Origin: Candidatus Altimarinota bacterium
GTDB taxonomy: Bacteria; Patescibacteriota; Gracilibacteria; BD1-5; UBA6164
DNA: 34,239 bases
Direction of reading: 5' to 3'
Assembly: GCA_026988025.1 (NCBI GenBank)
Contig: JALSMB010000069.1
Span: forward strand, 1-34,239
Made by a program: the position numbers and the translations under genes
Part shown: piece by piece, positions 1 through 8,728 of the stretch
How the letters are laid out: each line of letters starts with the position of its first letter
Numbering within the stretch: position 1 is the first letter of the stretch
Notes under the pieces: model-generated
Databases searched by the model: none
What the model was told of the DNA's origin: nothing
What the model saw: only the letters and a program-made list of their open reading frames with translations

Positions 1-53
1 GCACCTGCCTTACAAGCAGGGGGTCGTAGGTTCAACTCCTACATAACCCACCA
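1..53 (+). tRNA. tRNA-Val (anticodon TAC), 5' part outside the window
   Basis: The visible part starts at the anticodon arm. Stem CCTGC (4-8) pairs with GCAGG (16-20) around loop CTTACAA, which puts the anticodon TAC at 11-13, reading valine codons. The T arm (GTAGG, loop TTCAACT, CCTAC) is at 26-42, followed by the 3' acceptor strand, A50 and an encoded CCA at 51-53. The D arm and 5' acceptor strand lie before the window. Confidence 0.93.
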
Positions 54-69
54 TTAAATTAAAATTAAA

Positions 70-105
70 AAAACTCTACTAAGTTATTACTTAGTAGAGT
101 TTTTT
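70..105 (+). terminator. Rho-independent terminator after tRNA-Val
   Basis: A perfect stem ACTCTACTAAG / CTTAGTAGAGT (73-83 with 90-100), extended by A:T pairs, closes a six-base loop and is followed by a run of T. It ends the tRNA transcript. The stretch from 106 to 176 holds no recognisable gene. Confidence 0.85.
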
Positions 106-176
106 ATTACTTTATTTTTGATTTCTTGTTATTATTATGTTATTATAATAATATATTAATAATTAATTATAGAACT

Positions 177-947
177 GTGATATTACTTTCTACTTCATCA
201 TTAGCATGATATTGATTACATAGAATTTTTAAATTTGCTCATAAAGCTTGATTTGATTGATTGGATCTTTCTTTATGATGAATTAATTATGATTATTGGG
301 ACGAAGAATATATAAAAGAATTAAGTGATAGTTTTAATATGCCCGTATTATCAATAACTGCACCTGCAAGGTGAATGAATGAAAAAAAGGTTGATAAAAT
401 TATATGAATTGCTTGAATACTATGAACACAATTAGTAACATTCTCTCCACCTCATTTTAGTGATAAAAAGACTACTTGGTTTACAAGATATTTACTAAAA
501 GTCAAAAGAGATACTCATATAAGTATTGCAATACAAAATGTAGAACCCAAATTTTTATTTTTCATTATCCCAGAATATAAAAATGCTACTTTGTTTGAAA
601 TAAAAAAAATTACTTGAGATGCTACTTTAGATTTATCTAGTATTGATCCTAATTCATGAATGGATATACTTAAAGCTCAAAAAATGCTTTGAAGTTCAAT
701 TAAAAATATTTTTTTAAGTGATAAACATTGATCAAAAAGCTGAATATTACCTTGATGAGCATGAGGTTGAATATCTTATTTACCATTAGAAAGTTTTTTT
801 ATGAAATTAAAAATTTCATGATATAATTGATTTATTTCTTTAAAAGTTAAACCTAGTGAATTATGAGTTTGAACTGAAGAAAAAGTTTTACAAAACTTAG
901 ATTATTCTATTAGTTATTATAAAAAACATTTTTTAAATTATAAATAA
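177..947 (+). CDS. Sugar phosphate isomerase/epimerase-like TIM-barrel protein
   Basis: 256 residues with TGA read as Gly. The start is inferred at GTG 177, which places a first beta strand (MILLSTSSLAGYGLHRIF) followed by KAGFDGLDLSL, the usual opening of xylose isomerase-like barrels. Later pieces fit the same fold: LSITAPAR, LVTFSPPHFSD, ISIAIQNVEP, ATLDLSSIDP, IKNIFLSDKHG and FISLKVKPSELG. These are alternating strands carrying acidic and histidine residues where this family binds metal. The usual C-terminal GEG-type motif is weak. No Shine-Dalgarno motif is visible. The gene stands alone between two hairpin terminators. The substrate cannot be deduced; the AP endonuclease family 2 fold is the same, but the nuclease metal ligands are not all evident. 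Confidence 0.72.
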
Positions 948-977
948 AAAAAAGAAAGATATATCTTTCTTTTTTTT
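946..977. terminator. Bidirectional terminator between convergent genes
   Basis: A 16-bp perfect inverted repeat (946-961 with 962-977) built of A-run, GAAAGATA and its complement, with T-runs on both strands. It overlaps the stop of the isomerase gene and lies 6 bases from the stop of the minus-strand membrane protein, so it can serve both. Confidence 0.8.
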
Positions 978-982
978 AGAAT

Positions 983-1879
983 TTAATCTTCTAAGTGTTT
1001 TTTTCATTCAATATATGCATAATACCATATAGATGTTTGAAATATCTCTAAAACGGCTGTAAGGTATCATAATATTAATATAAAAACTATAAATAATATT
1101 GATAATATAGTAATTGCCATTATTAAGAAAATTTTAGTAGTAATTAATCATATTGATATTATTATTATTATAGGAAAACTCAAAAATATAAAAAAATTAA
1201 ATATTACTCTCATATTTAGAAATAACATTAAAAAATATAATTTTATAGTCCTTTTTAAATTTAATATAGTTATTTTAGATGATATTCCTATTGCTTCAAA
1301 AACTGATTTATTATCAAGTATTATTATATATTTAGAGTATGAGAATAATATATTTAACATTATTCATAATAATAGCAATACTATGAATACATAACTTATT
1401 TGATTTATATAGCCAATTCATATAAATCTTATTGTAAATAAAAAACCATTTAATATACTAATAATTTTAAATTCTGAAAATATATTATTATATTCAAAGA
1501 GTGGGAAGAATTTATATAATCATTGTCAAAAAGCTTCACTTGTTGTTAAAGGTTTGTTAAGATTTTTTGAATCTATATATTTTATTAATCATCATTCAAA
1601 TATTGGTATTAATATAAAATATATTATTAAAAATATTATTGATGATATTATTATTTCAAGAGCATAATTAGAATGAAAAAAATTTAATATTACTTCTAAT
1701 GCCTGCTCTTTTTTTCAAAACAATACTACATATGTATATATTGATTGATAAACTAGTAATACAGTTAAAAATAATATAGAAATTAATCATGGAAATAAAT
1801 AAAATTTTTTTATTTTAGTATCGTCTTTTATTATTTCCCATGCTGGAATAATAATTTTATCTTTTAGTAATTTACCCAT
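983..1879 (-). CDS. Polytopic integral membrane protein, unknown function
   Basis: 298 residues, starting MGKLLKDKIIIPAWEI. A short cytosolic-looking N-terminus is followed by about six hydrophobic segments, including LISILFLTVLLVY, IIISSIIFLIIYFILIPIF, FIVLLLLGIMLNILF, FFIFLSFPIIIIISIGLI and ILSILFIVFILILGYL. The tail is charged (EGKKHLED). No catalytic motif is recognisable. It is the last gene of the minus-strand envelope operon, 37 bases after the solute-binding-type protein, and may work with it. The general look (DUF4013 or GDPD-type membrane domain) is shared by uncharacterised CPR membrane proteins, but I cannot assign a family firmly. Confidence 0.8.
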
Positions 1880-1916
1880 TTAATTTTTGTACTAAGAAAT
1901 TAATGAAATTAAAAAA

Positions 1917-4088
1917 TCATTTATTTTCAAAATTTATTATTTTCTGTTCTTTTATATAAATATCATCATATATAAATTTTCTTTCAGTTTTATTTATTAA
2001 TGTAGAAGGAATTTTTACATTTTTGATATTTTTATCTATTAGAAGATTGATTTTTGGTGTATATAATGTTTTAACTATTTGTTCTTTTTTTAATATATCA
2101 ATTATTTTATTTTTTATCTTTTCTATATCAGAGTTATTTTTAGTTTCTGATTTTAAATCCTCTAGCAATATATCAAGACTAGTTTTTTTAATATTACTAA
2201 AATTATATCAATTTTTAACTTGACTAGAGTGATAGTATGGGAAAATATTATAATCAAAATATCATAAATTAACTCAAGTTAATAACATATCATAATTTTT
2301 TTTCTCTGTTAGAAGTTGTGATAAATCTGATATTGTAATAGGAAATAATTCTACATTAATTCATATTTCTTCTAATGAATTTTTCACAAAGTAAGCAGTT
2401 TCTTCTAGTTCTTTTTCTGTAGAAATATAATATAAATCTATTGAATATTTTTCTAAATCATCATTATAATAAAATTTTTCATCTAGGTTACTTAATTTTT
2501 CTAACTTATTCTTATCAATCTCTACTTTGACTGTTGCCTCAATAATTTTTTCTTTTTCTTTTTCTTTTTGAATATATAAATTTTTAATAAAAGCTAATTT
2601 ATAATTTTCTAATTTCTTTTTATTGTTACTGTATAGAAAGAAAATTTCCTCTTTTAATTCCTTTTTTCAATTCTCTTCAAATATTATTTTGTAACTATTA
2701 GTTCATTCTTTTAATGTATTATAACTTAATTTTAATCTATAATAAAATTTTGAATTACCTTTTTTATAATTTGTTAATTTATAATCATTTATATATATAG
2801 CATCGATATTTTTTCATGCATTTCATTCTAATAATATATCACCTTTAGTAATAAAATTGTACTTATCTACATAAGTAGGTGATATTATATATTTTGAATC
2901 AGTTTGAAATTTTTCAATTGTTAAATTTTCATTTTTTAAATTAAGATCTATTATTTTTGATTTTTTCTCAATATTTACCTCATTTGAATATTTTTTTGTA
3001 CTAGGTAAGTAATTTGATATTATTTTTGATTTTTTATAATATCCTAAAGTTGATAAAATTTGTTCAAAATTTTTGTTAGATAATGATTTATTTACTGATT
3101 TTTCAGTTAAATATGGATTATTTATTTCTTTAAAATTATCTTCTCAAATTAATTTTAATAAATTTGATGTATTTATTTTATTAAATATGTGGTTCCTTAA
3201 ATTAATATTATTAATATTATTAATATTAATAAAAAGTGATACATATTGAGGAAGTGTATATTTATGACTTTTTAACCTAGGTATACTATCACCAATAATA
3301 TTTCTATTATCATTAAATATATTTACTACTTCTTTATTTTGTAATAAACTATTTGTATTAGGAAATAGTTTAATAATTAGTTTTGAGATATTTCAATTAT
3401 TATTAAATTCATTTCTTGTTAAGAAAATTTTTGTTATTCATAATGTAGAATCAGAAGATATATTAGATATTATAAAATCTCAAGAATATATTTGTTCACG
3501 AGTAGGAAAATCTCAAAATATAGTATCATTTCATATTGAATCAATTGTTGATTTTGACAATATTGGTTGAAAAAAGATATTCATAAAATTAATATCTCTA
3601 CTATTATTTTTAAAAATAATAGTATTGTTATTTTTTTCTATTGTAGTTTCATTTAATAATGAAGATGTAATTTTATTTACTCAAGTATTTTGAAGTAAAT
3701 TATATGTAGCAATTATATCATCTGTTGTTATTTTTTCTCAATTCGACCAAAAGATATTGTTATTTAAATAACATTCTATTTGTTTAAGGTTATCTATATC
3801 ACAACTAGCTAAATCTGATACTATCTTATTTTGAATTGGATCATATTTTAGTAATGATCTATATAGTAAACTAACTATATATTTATTATTTCAATTTAAT
3901 GGTTTAAGTGGATTTAAACTTGGAAAACTTCATATCAATCATTCAGATACTGTACCTCATTTAATCGGTATTAATTTAGAATCATTATATAAAAAAATAT
4001 ATATAAGTTGTGATGAAGAAATAACCAAAAAGACAATACTTATTAAGAATAAGTATTTTTTTAGTTTAATTATTTTATTATGAATCAT
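1917..4088 (-). CDS. Family 5 (peptide/nickel-type) extracellular solute-binding protein, unusually long
   Basis: 723 residues. Residues about 11-30 form a signal anchor (YLFLISIVFLVISSSQLIYI) with no lipobox cysteine, so the protein is probably tethered to the membrane facing outward. The N-terminal half carries SBP_bac_5 hallmarks: GTVSEGLIGSFPSLNPL, then YIVSLLYRSLLKYDP, then the diagnostic WSNGEKITTDDIIATY. The C-terminal half has INVELFPITISDLSQLL and YDMLLTGVNLGYFDYNIFP, typical of the second lobe. The usual family length is about 500-600 residues; this one has charged, Lys/Asn-rich insertions in the middle. No ABC permease or ATPase gene is adjacent, so either a remote transporter is used or the protein has another extracytoplasmic role. 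It follows secG by 13 bases in the same operon. Confidence 0.82.
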
Positions 4089-4101
4089 ATTTATTTAATA
4101 A

Positions 4102-4326
4102 TTATGCTGTTGGCAAAAGGTATAATGCTACAGAATTTAAAATAAAAAGTGTTCATAAAATTATAGTAATATTATGTAAAACTTTTTCAGGTCATCTTTT
4201 TGTGTTTTCTCCCATTCAACCACTCATACTTGTTAGGTTTAAACTAACATTTTTATTTTGAACTAGTACAAAAAATATTAACAAAATTGCTATAATAATT
4301 TCAGCAAATTTTAATATATCAGACAT
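4102..4326 (-). CDS. secG: Preprotein translocase subunit SecG
   Basis: 74 residues. Two membrane segments flank the cytosolic loop typical of SecG: IIIAILLIFFVLVQNKNV, then a loop with SMSGGMGENTKRGPEKVLHN, then ITIILGTLFILNSVALYLL. The VLVQ end of helix 1 and the RGPEKVLH motif before helix 2 are the family signature. SecG assists SecYE and SecA in moving proteins across the membrane. The secA gene is in the same window (16682-19318), which is not a usual pairing but consistent. The gene begins 4 bases after the holin-like gene, so the two are translationally close. Confidence 0.92.
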
Positions 4327-4330
4327 ATTT

Positions 4331-4726
4331 TTATTTTTTAGAAAATAATAGTGAATAAAACATATTCAAAATTGTAAAAATTGCAACAGCAATTACAAAA
4401 TTAACCCATCAATTAATAGAATATGAAATTCAAGGTATGATTAATAAGTTATTTACTATATAATCAAACAACCATAAGATCACTCAATTTATTATAAATG
4501 CTACTAATCATAGAAATACAAAAAAGAGTGGTATTGATAATATTCTTAATATTGGCTTTATTGTAATATTAATTAATCACAGTATTACTCATCACAATAA
4601 ATATGTTTTTAATCATCATGCCACTGCTATACCAGCCTCTATTCACTTATCAGGATTTGCAGCTAAAAGATAGGTCATTAACCATAATATTAGTGCATTT
4701 ATTATTATTGAAAATAGAATTCTCAT
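4331..4726 (-). CDS. Phage holin family 4-like membrane protein (PF04020/YvlD type)
   Basis: 131 residues with four hydrophobic segments. The diagnostic stretch is INITIKPILRILSIPLFFV followed by LGLVAFIINGVILWLFDYIV, matching the NxxlxPilkllalP...lGl..ivN pattern of this small membrane family. Despite the Pfam name, members are widespread chromosomal proteins of unknown function and are not evidence of a prophage. The gene sits between an unknown membrane protein and secG with gaps of 11 and 4 bases, inside the envelope operon. Confidence 0.78.
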
Positions 4727-4737
4727 TTTAATTTAGA

Positions 4738-5199
4738 TTATAATTTTAATAAATTTATCATTTTTTCAGAAATAGTTAATTCAATTTTATCTGACTCTTC
4801 AATATAATTTGATAATGATGACTTAATATCAGACATATTTTTTCTTGTTATTTTTACATCTATATATCTTAATCCTTTTTTATTTAGGTTTAATCTTAAT
4901 CATATAGGTGATTCTGACTTATAAATAAATCAGAATGATTCAATAGATGAATAATCATAAAATACTCAATCAATTTTTATTCAATTAGTTGTTATTTTTA
5001 CTTCAACTGTATCAACTGAATTATTTTCTACAAAATAATAAAGTCAAGCTATTAATAATATAATAAAACTTAATCCGTATTGTTTTGTGAAAAATCACCA
5101 TATAGTAGATCATATAACTATAGATATAGCTATTATATACCACATTTTTCATCTATTTTTAGTATCATTAAATTTCCAAGAATATATATTATCAGACAT
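4738..5199 (-). CDS. Small membrane-anchored protein, unknown
   Basis: 153 residues starting MSDNIYSWKFNDTKNRGK. Two adjacent hydrophobic segments (MWYIIAISIVIGSTIWGFF and SFIILLIAGLYYFVE) are followed by a soluble part rich in beta-strand residues (VDTVEVKITTNGIKIDG, SFGFIYKSESP, LRYIDVKIT) and a short helical end. This layout, a double anchor plus a small PH-like beta domain, recurs in CPR genomes next to T4SS-like genes, but no motif allows a function. It is part of the minus-strand operon. Confidence 0.75.
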
Positions 5200-5235
5200 A
5201 TTTAAATTTTATTAAATTAATTTTAATTATGTTAC

Positions 5236-5628
5236 TTATCATAAATTATCAATAATAACTTTTATTATAAACCATGCAAGAGAAGCAATTGCAAATCATC
5301 AAATAGCCATAATAATTGTATCTTTTCATTTTGTTTTATCTTGTTCTAATGAACCAAGTAATATTTTATATGCTCATATTATAATAAATATTATAGCAAC
5401 TGTTCAAGCTATAGTTATAAAAAAATCTATAGCTCATCTTATAATATTTGGTATATCTGAAACGTGAATATCTCAAGTTCTAAGAGCTTCTTGTGTATTT
5501 GAAGCTCAGGTTCAAGTACCTCTTTTACCTATAAAATCTCATAAAAAACCTCAGTCTTTAACTCAATTAGCAAACGTAAATTGAAGTGATAACATATATC
5601 ATATAAATGTATAAAATATTTTATTCAT
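5236..5628 (-). CDS. TrbC/VirB2-like small pilin or pilin-like membrane protein
   Basis: 130 residues. A cleavable-looking signal peptide (MNKIFYTFIGYMLSLQFTFA) precedes a Gly-rich segment, a helix starting IPNIIRGAIDFFITIAGTVAII, a short loop with DKTKGKD, and a second hydrophobic helix (IIMAIGGFAIASLAWFIIKV). A signal peptide plus two membrane helices separated by a charged turn is the VirB2/TrbC plan, in which the mature subunit forms the conjugative pilus. The start codon is 1 base after the stop of the TraC-like gene, and PrgI lies just upstream, so a T4SS-like assembly is the natural context. Length and context support the call; sequence identity to VirB2 itself is low. Confidence 0.66.
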
Positions 5629-5629
5629 A

Positions 5630-6343
5630 TTAATTATTTATTAGGTTATAATCAGAGGAATTATTATTCATTTTTACTAGACTATCTAAACTTGGGTTAT
5701 AGTATTCAGTTAGAAAACTTACTAATTCTTGTTTATCAAGTATATCAGCTCTAAGTCAAACATTTTCAAGTCATGTTTTTATTGAATTAGATCTTGCAAT
5801 AAGTCATTTTTTTGATTTACTAAAATTTTTAATTTGAGTTCTTATTTTTAATAAATCTTGTCACCCGTTTATTGATTGCCAAAAAGTATTAAATACTCAC
5901 ATTATACTATCATCTTTTACACTCTTATTTTCATTTGTATCGTAGGGTAGTATTATATAAAATTCTTTTTTCATTATTTGTGCTACTTCAATTAATTTAC
6001 GAAGATATTCTATATATTCATATGTTTGATTTTGAAGTAGTGGATTTTTTTGTTTTAATGCTTTATCATTAAGGTTATTTAAGTATCAATCAATATCTAA
6101 TTTTTTAGAACGAACTAATATTTGAATTGGAAAATCTAATGAATTTAAGAATCTTTGAAAACTTATTATTATAGAATCTTGTTCATCAGTATTTTTTAAT
6201 AAAAAATTAACAGTGCTACATTTCATTACTAATCTAGCACTATCATCTTTCATTATTATTATATTTTCTCTTATTTGTGAGAAAGGAAGATATCTTTGAG
6301 TAGATCCATCAGGATGTTCTTTTTTAGAATTTTTAACTGGCAT
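5630..6343 (-). CDS. TraC/VirB4 N-terminal-domain protein (no ATPase domain)
   Basis: 237 residues starting MPVKNSKKEHPDGSTQRYLP. The core SQIRENIIIMKDDSARLVMK, then STVNFLLKNTDEQDSII, then FQRFLNSLDFPIQILVRSK is characteristic of the N-terminal domain of TraC/VirB4-type conjugation ATPases. The rest is a helical charged region (LNDKALKQKN, EYIEYLRKLIEVAQ, FYIILPYD). No Walker A or B follows: the protein ends where the ATPase domain would start. In CPR genomes this domain often occurs as a free protein beside PrgI. It probably supplies the membrane-proximal part of a secretion or pilus motor whose ATPase is encoded elsewhere. Confidence 0.72.
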
Positions 6344-6357
6344 TGTATTATATAGTA

Positions 6358-6774
6358 TTAAATTTTATTTAATTTATTTTCTAATTCATTAATTTTATCA
6401 ATTTTACTTGTGAAATCTATTTTTTCTTCTTTTTTAGATTGACTACTTGTTAAATATCATATATCTATAGGTTGAAATGAATCTACTCATTTAACCCAGA
6501 CTCTTTCTTCAGTATTACTTTTAAATCTAATAAATGATAATACAAAAGGAATAAATGTCATTTCAGAATATTTAAACAAAGCAATAAGTAATGTAATAGA
6601 AAATATTATAAAAGATGGAATAATAGCAATTTCAGTAGATGTACTTTTTGCAAGAGAAGTGAAAATATTATATGCTATTGTTCATCATATAATCATTATA
6701 GCCAATTGTCTAAGACTTAATCATGCTACTATAGGATCTTCATTCTCTATTTGTACTGGTATTTTATACTGCAT
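6358..6774 (-). CDS. PrgI family protein (T4SS-like membrane component)
   Basis: 138 residues. It starts MQYKIPVQIENEDPIVAGLS with LRQLAIMIIGG next, the standard PrgI opening (short cytosolic strand, then LTxRQ, then a membrane helix). Two membrane segments follow (AYNIFTSLAK... and IIPSFIIFSITLLIALFKY), then FIPFVLSFIRF and a charged C-terminal tail. In Gram-positive T4SSs, PrgI is a small VirB3-like membrane subunit. It is the first gene of the envelope operon and lies 14 bases before the TraC-like gene. Confidence 0.82.
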
Positions 6775-6789
6775 TATATTAAAATTAAA

Positions 6790-6845
6790 AACCTCTCTCT
6801 TGAATTCTCTCTCCTTAACAGGAGAAAGAGACTACAGTTTTGAAG
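6790..6845 (-). promoter_or_regulatory. Leader hairpins with alternative pairing upstream of prgI
   Basis: Read on the minus strand, CUUUCUCC can pair with GGAGAGAG just downstream. The same pyrimidine tract, together with AAAAC before it, can instead pair with GAGAGAG-GUUUU further on, a stem that ends in a U-run. Both helices need a G.U pair that exists only in the minus-strand RNA. The element fills the gap between ybeY and prgI, so it could be the ybeY terminator or an attenuator for the operon. No ORF is seen here. Confidence 0.4.
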
Positions 6846-6883
6846 CTAAATAAATATATATACTTTATTATATTGTTTTTAAT

Positions 6884-7324
6884 CTATTTTTCAAATAGTT
6901 CTTTCCAAACTTTATCTTCTAATTCTTGCATTATTTTATAATCATCATTTAATTCATGATCATATCACAATATATGTAATATTGAATGAATAATTAATTT
7001 ATAAAATTCATTTTCAGATCATAGTTTATATTCTTTTCATTGAGAAATTATTTTATCTTCTGATAAAATAATTTCTCAAGCTAGGTCTGAATCTTTTATA
7101 TTTGAAAAATCTTCGTAATAATGAAAACTTAAAACATCAGTAGTTTTGTTTATTTTTCTATATCCATTGTTCAATTTTTGTATACTATAATCATCTAAAA
7201 AGACTATATTCAGTATACCTTTTTGTTCTATAGTCACTACTTTAGAAATAATATCAAAGATATTGTCAATAGTTTTTTTCTTATAGTTAAATGATGGCTG
7301 TTTTAAAAGGTTATAACTAAACAT
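6884..7324 (-). CDS. ybeY: Endoribonuclease YbeY (16S rRNA 3'-end maturation)
   Basis: 146 residues. The zinc-site motif HSILHILGYDH is intact (HxxxHxxxxxH), and the upstream signatures FLDDYSIQKLNNGYRKINK and TTDVLSFHY fit the family, as does the start of the next strand (GEIILSEDKI). YbeY is a single-strand metallo-RNase used in rRNA maturation and ribosome quality control. ATG 7324 gives the usual length. The conserved acidic GDI(V/I)I motif reads GEIIL here, a mild change. It is upstream of the PrgI operon on the same strand with about 110 bases between. Confidence 0.93.
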
Positions 7325-7371
7325 AGTACTTTGTTTTTGTTAAAATATATATATTTATTAGCTTAGTTTAT

Positions 7372-7399
7372 TTTACAAATAAATCAATATTATTATAAT
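7372..7399 (+). promoter_or_regulatory. Sigma-70-type promoter of the structured RNA
   Basis: -35 TTTACA (7372-7377), 16-base spacer, -10 TATAAT (7394-7399). The expected start is near 7406, exactly where the 5' strand of the closing helix of the RNA begins. Confidence 0.65.
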
Positions 7400-7405
7400 G
7401 TTTAT

Positions 7406-7578
7406 GTCTGTTTTACAGGTGGCAGGTCAATCTCATTTTCCTTACACTCGTATTAGCGGTAAGTGGTTCTAGGTAGTTATTCTAACGAGGGTTTATTCTT
7501 TTTGATGAATAACAGGCTACTTACATATATTCTTTTAATTAAGGAATACAAACACTTTGACTGACCTTAAAGATGGAC
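7406..7578 (+). ncRNA. Structured noncoding RNA of unassigned family (6S-like outline)
   Basis: This roughly 173-base intergenic stretch is clearly richer in G and C than its surroundings and has no ORF. The ends pair: 7406-7414 with 7570-7578 (9 bp, with G.U), then AGGTCA (7424-7429) with TGACCT (7562-7567). Inside, GTAAGTGGTT (7459-7468) pairs with GGCTACTTAC (7515-7524) and GTTATTC (7476-7482) with GAATAAC (7507-7513). A small hairpin occupies 7528-7548. CTTAC (7441-7445) competes for GTAAG, and CTCGT-TTAG (7447-7456) can pair with CTAACGAG (7482-7489). A promoter precedes it and a terminator follows. A long closing stem, open centre with a hairpin on the 3' side, and apical stem resemble 6S RNA in shape and size, but no sequence signature proves that. 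A leader controlling the ferredoxin gene is the main alternative. It is not tmRNA, RNase P or SRP RNA by motif. Confidence 0.62.
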
Positions 7579-7584
7579 TATTTA

Positions 7585-7637
7585 AAATTCAAATTTAAAT
7601 TTATAATTTTATTGTAGATTTAAATTTGAATTTTTTT
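7585..7637 (+). terminator. Strong intrinsic terminator after the structured RNA
   Basis: A perfect 16-bp stem AAATTCAAATTTAAAT (7585-7600) with its complement (7618-7633), a 17-base loop and a run of T. It lies 53 bases before the ferredoxin start, so most transcripts from the RNA promoter should stop here. Confidence 0.85.
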
Positions 7638-7689
7638 AATTATATATTAAAATCTTTTTAATTATTTATATTAATAACAAAAAAATAAT

Positions 7690-7902
7690 ATGTGATGTCA
7701 ATGAAATGATGATGCTAAAACTCCTTATGTAAATGAAAATTGTATTGGTTGTGGTGCATGTGTAGCTATATGTGGAGAAGTATTTGATTTAGATGATGAA
7801 TGAAAAGCTTTTTCTAAAGATGGAATGAATACATGTAATGCAGACTGAATAGATGATGCAATTTGAGCTTGTCCTGTTGATGCAATTCATTATAAAGATT
7901 AA
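7690..7902 (+). CDS. 4Fe-4S ferredoxin
   Basis: 70 residues. Starting at ATG 7690, the second codon is already TGA (Gly). The cluster motif NENCIGCGACVAICGEVFDL gives C18, C21 and C24, with a further Cys at 28, and the C-terminal ligand is in GACPVDAIHYKD. The extra cysteine pair (C28 and the Cys in NTCNADG) matches single-cluster ferredoxins of the Thermotoga type, where it forms a disulfide. It carries low-potential electrons in the cytosol; the partner enzyme is not in the window. It stands alone between two terminators. Confidence 0.93.
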
Positions 7903-7926
7903 TTATACAATATTAATCTTTTTTTT
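7894..7926 (+). terminator. Terminator overlapping the ferredoxin stop codon
   Basis: AAAGATTAAT (7894-7903) pairs with ATTAATCTTT (7912-7921) and is followed by T's. The left arm contains the TAA stop. Confidence 0.75.
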
Positions 7927-7948
7927 AAAGCCTAAATTTGAATATATT

Positions 7949-7977
7949 TTGACAATAGTTTATTAATAAATTATAAT
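7949..7977 (+). promoter_or_regulatory. Consensus sigma-70 promoter of the type IV pilin gene
   Basis: TTGACA (7949-7954), 17-base spacer, TATAAT (7972-7977): a full consensus match on both boxes, predicting strong constitutive transcription from about 7984, 27 bases before the pilin start. Confidence 0.85.
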
Positions 7978-8010
7978 TAACTTGTTTTTAACTTATTAAA
8001 TTTCACAAAT

Positions 8011-8688
8011 ATGAAAATACAAAAAACAAAATTAGGTTTTACATTGATAGAACTTATGGTAGTAATTACTATTATAGGTATTCTAGCTACTGGTGCAGTA
8101 TCAGTTTATACTTCTCAAATACAAAAAGCTAGAGATAGTAATAGAGTAACTTGAATAAAAGCATTACAATCATCAATTGAACAAGCATATTCAGATTTAA
8201 GTGAATATCCTGATGTACATGAATGAGCTATTTCAGCTGCAGCTAATTGTCTTGGTTGAAATTATGATTATAATTTACAATGTTTAGTATATTTAGGTTA
8301 TATGACTGAATTACCTAAAGATCAAAAATCTGGTTCAAAATGAAATGGTTCATCATTAGATTTTTTCTATAATGTAGGAGATCATGCTTCGTGAGTAGAA
8401 AATCAAATATATGAAGTAAGTGCTGGTTTTGAGGCTTCATGATCTAAAGCTTCAAAGGCTAATAATACTGTTGATAAATGAAATGATAATAATAGATTAG
8501 AAGTATGAAATAATTTAGATGTAGTTACTGCAACTAATTGATGAACTTCAGTTACAGCAGCAGCTGATAGTACAGATCTTGCTATTCCTGCTTCTGCTAC
8601 TTCTTGTTCACCTGCAGATAATGGTAATACTCCTGATACAACTGTGATAAATGAACCAATTGTAATTAGATGAAATTGTACAAATTAA
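8011..8688 (+). CDS. Type IV pilin / pseudopilin (prepilin)
   Basis: 225 residues. The leader MKIQKTKLG is followed by FTLIELMVVITIIGILATGA, the classic prepilin peptidase site (cleavage between G9 and F10, Glu at mature position 5) and N-terminal helix. An alpha-helical stretch (IQKARDSNRVTGIKALQSSI) precedes a Gly/Ser/Asn-rich globular head with several cysteines (AANCLGGNYDYNLQCL; near the end SCSPADNG and RGNCTN) that could form disulfides. The consensus promoter and single-gene layout suggest abundant expression as a major pilin. No assembly ATPase, platform or peptidase gene is nearby. Attachment or DNA uptake is the probable role. Confidence 0.9.
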
Positions 8689-8690
8689 TA

Positions 8691-8728
8691 ATAAAATAAA
8701 AAACCTCATATGAGGTTTTTTATTTTAT
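8691..8728. terminator. Bidirectional terminator between pilin and AMMECR1 genes
   Basis: A near-perfect palindrome centred on CCTCATATGAGG with A-runs to the left and T-runs to the right. It terminates the pilin transcript and also covers the stop codon of the minus-strand AMMECR1 gene. Confidence 0.82.

Noticed and set aside
4331..4726. Prophage, from the holin-like gene
   Set aside because: PF04020 proteins are common chromosomal membrane proteins, and no capsid, tail, integrase or lysis genes are near.
7406..7578. tmRNA, RNase P RNA, SRP RNA, T-box or lysine/cobalamin riboswitch
   Set aside because: The conserved sequence signatures of these RNAs are not present on either strand of the region.
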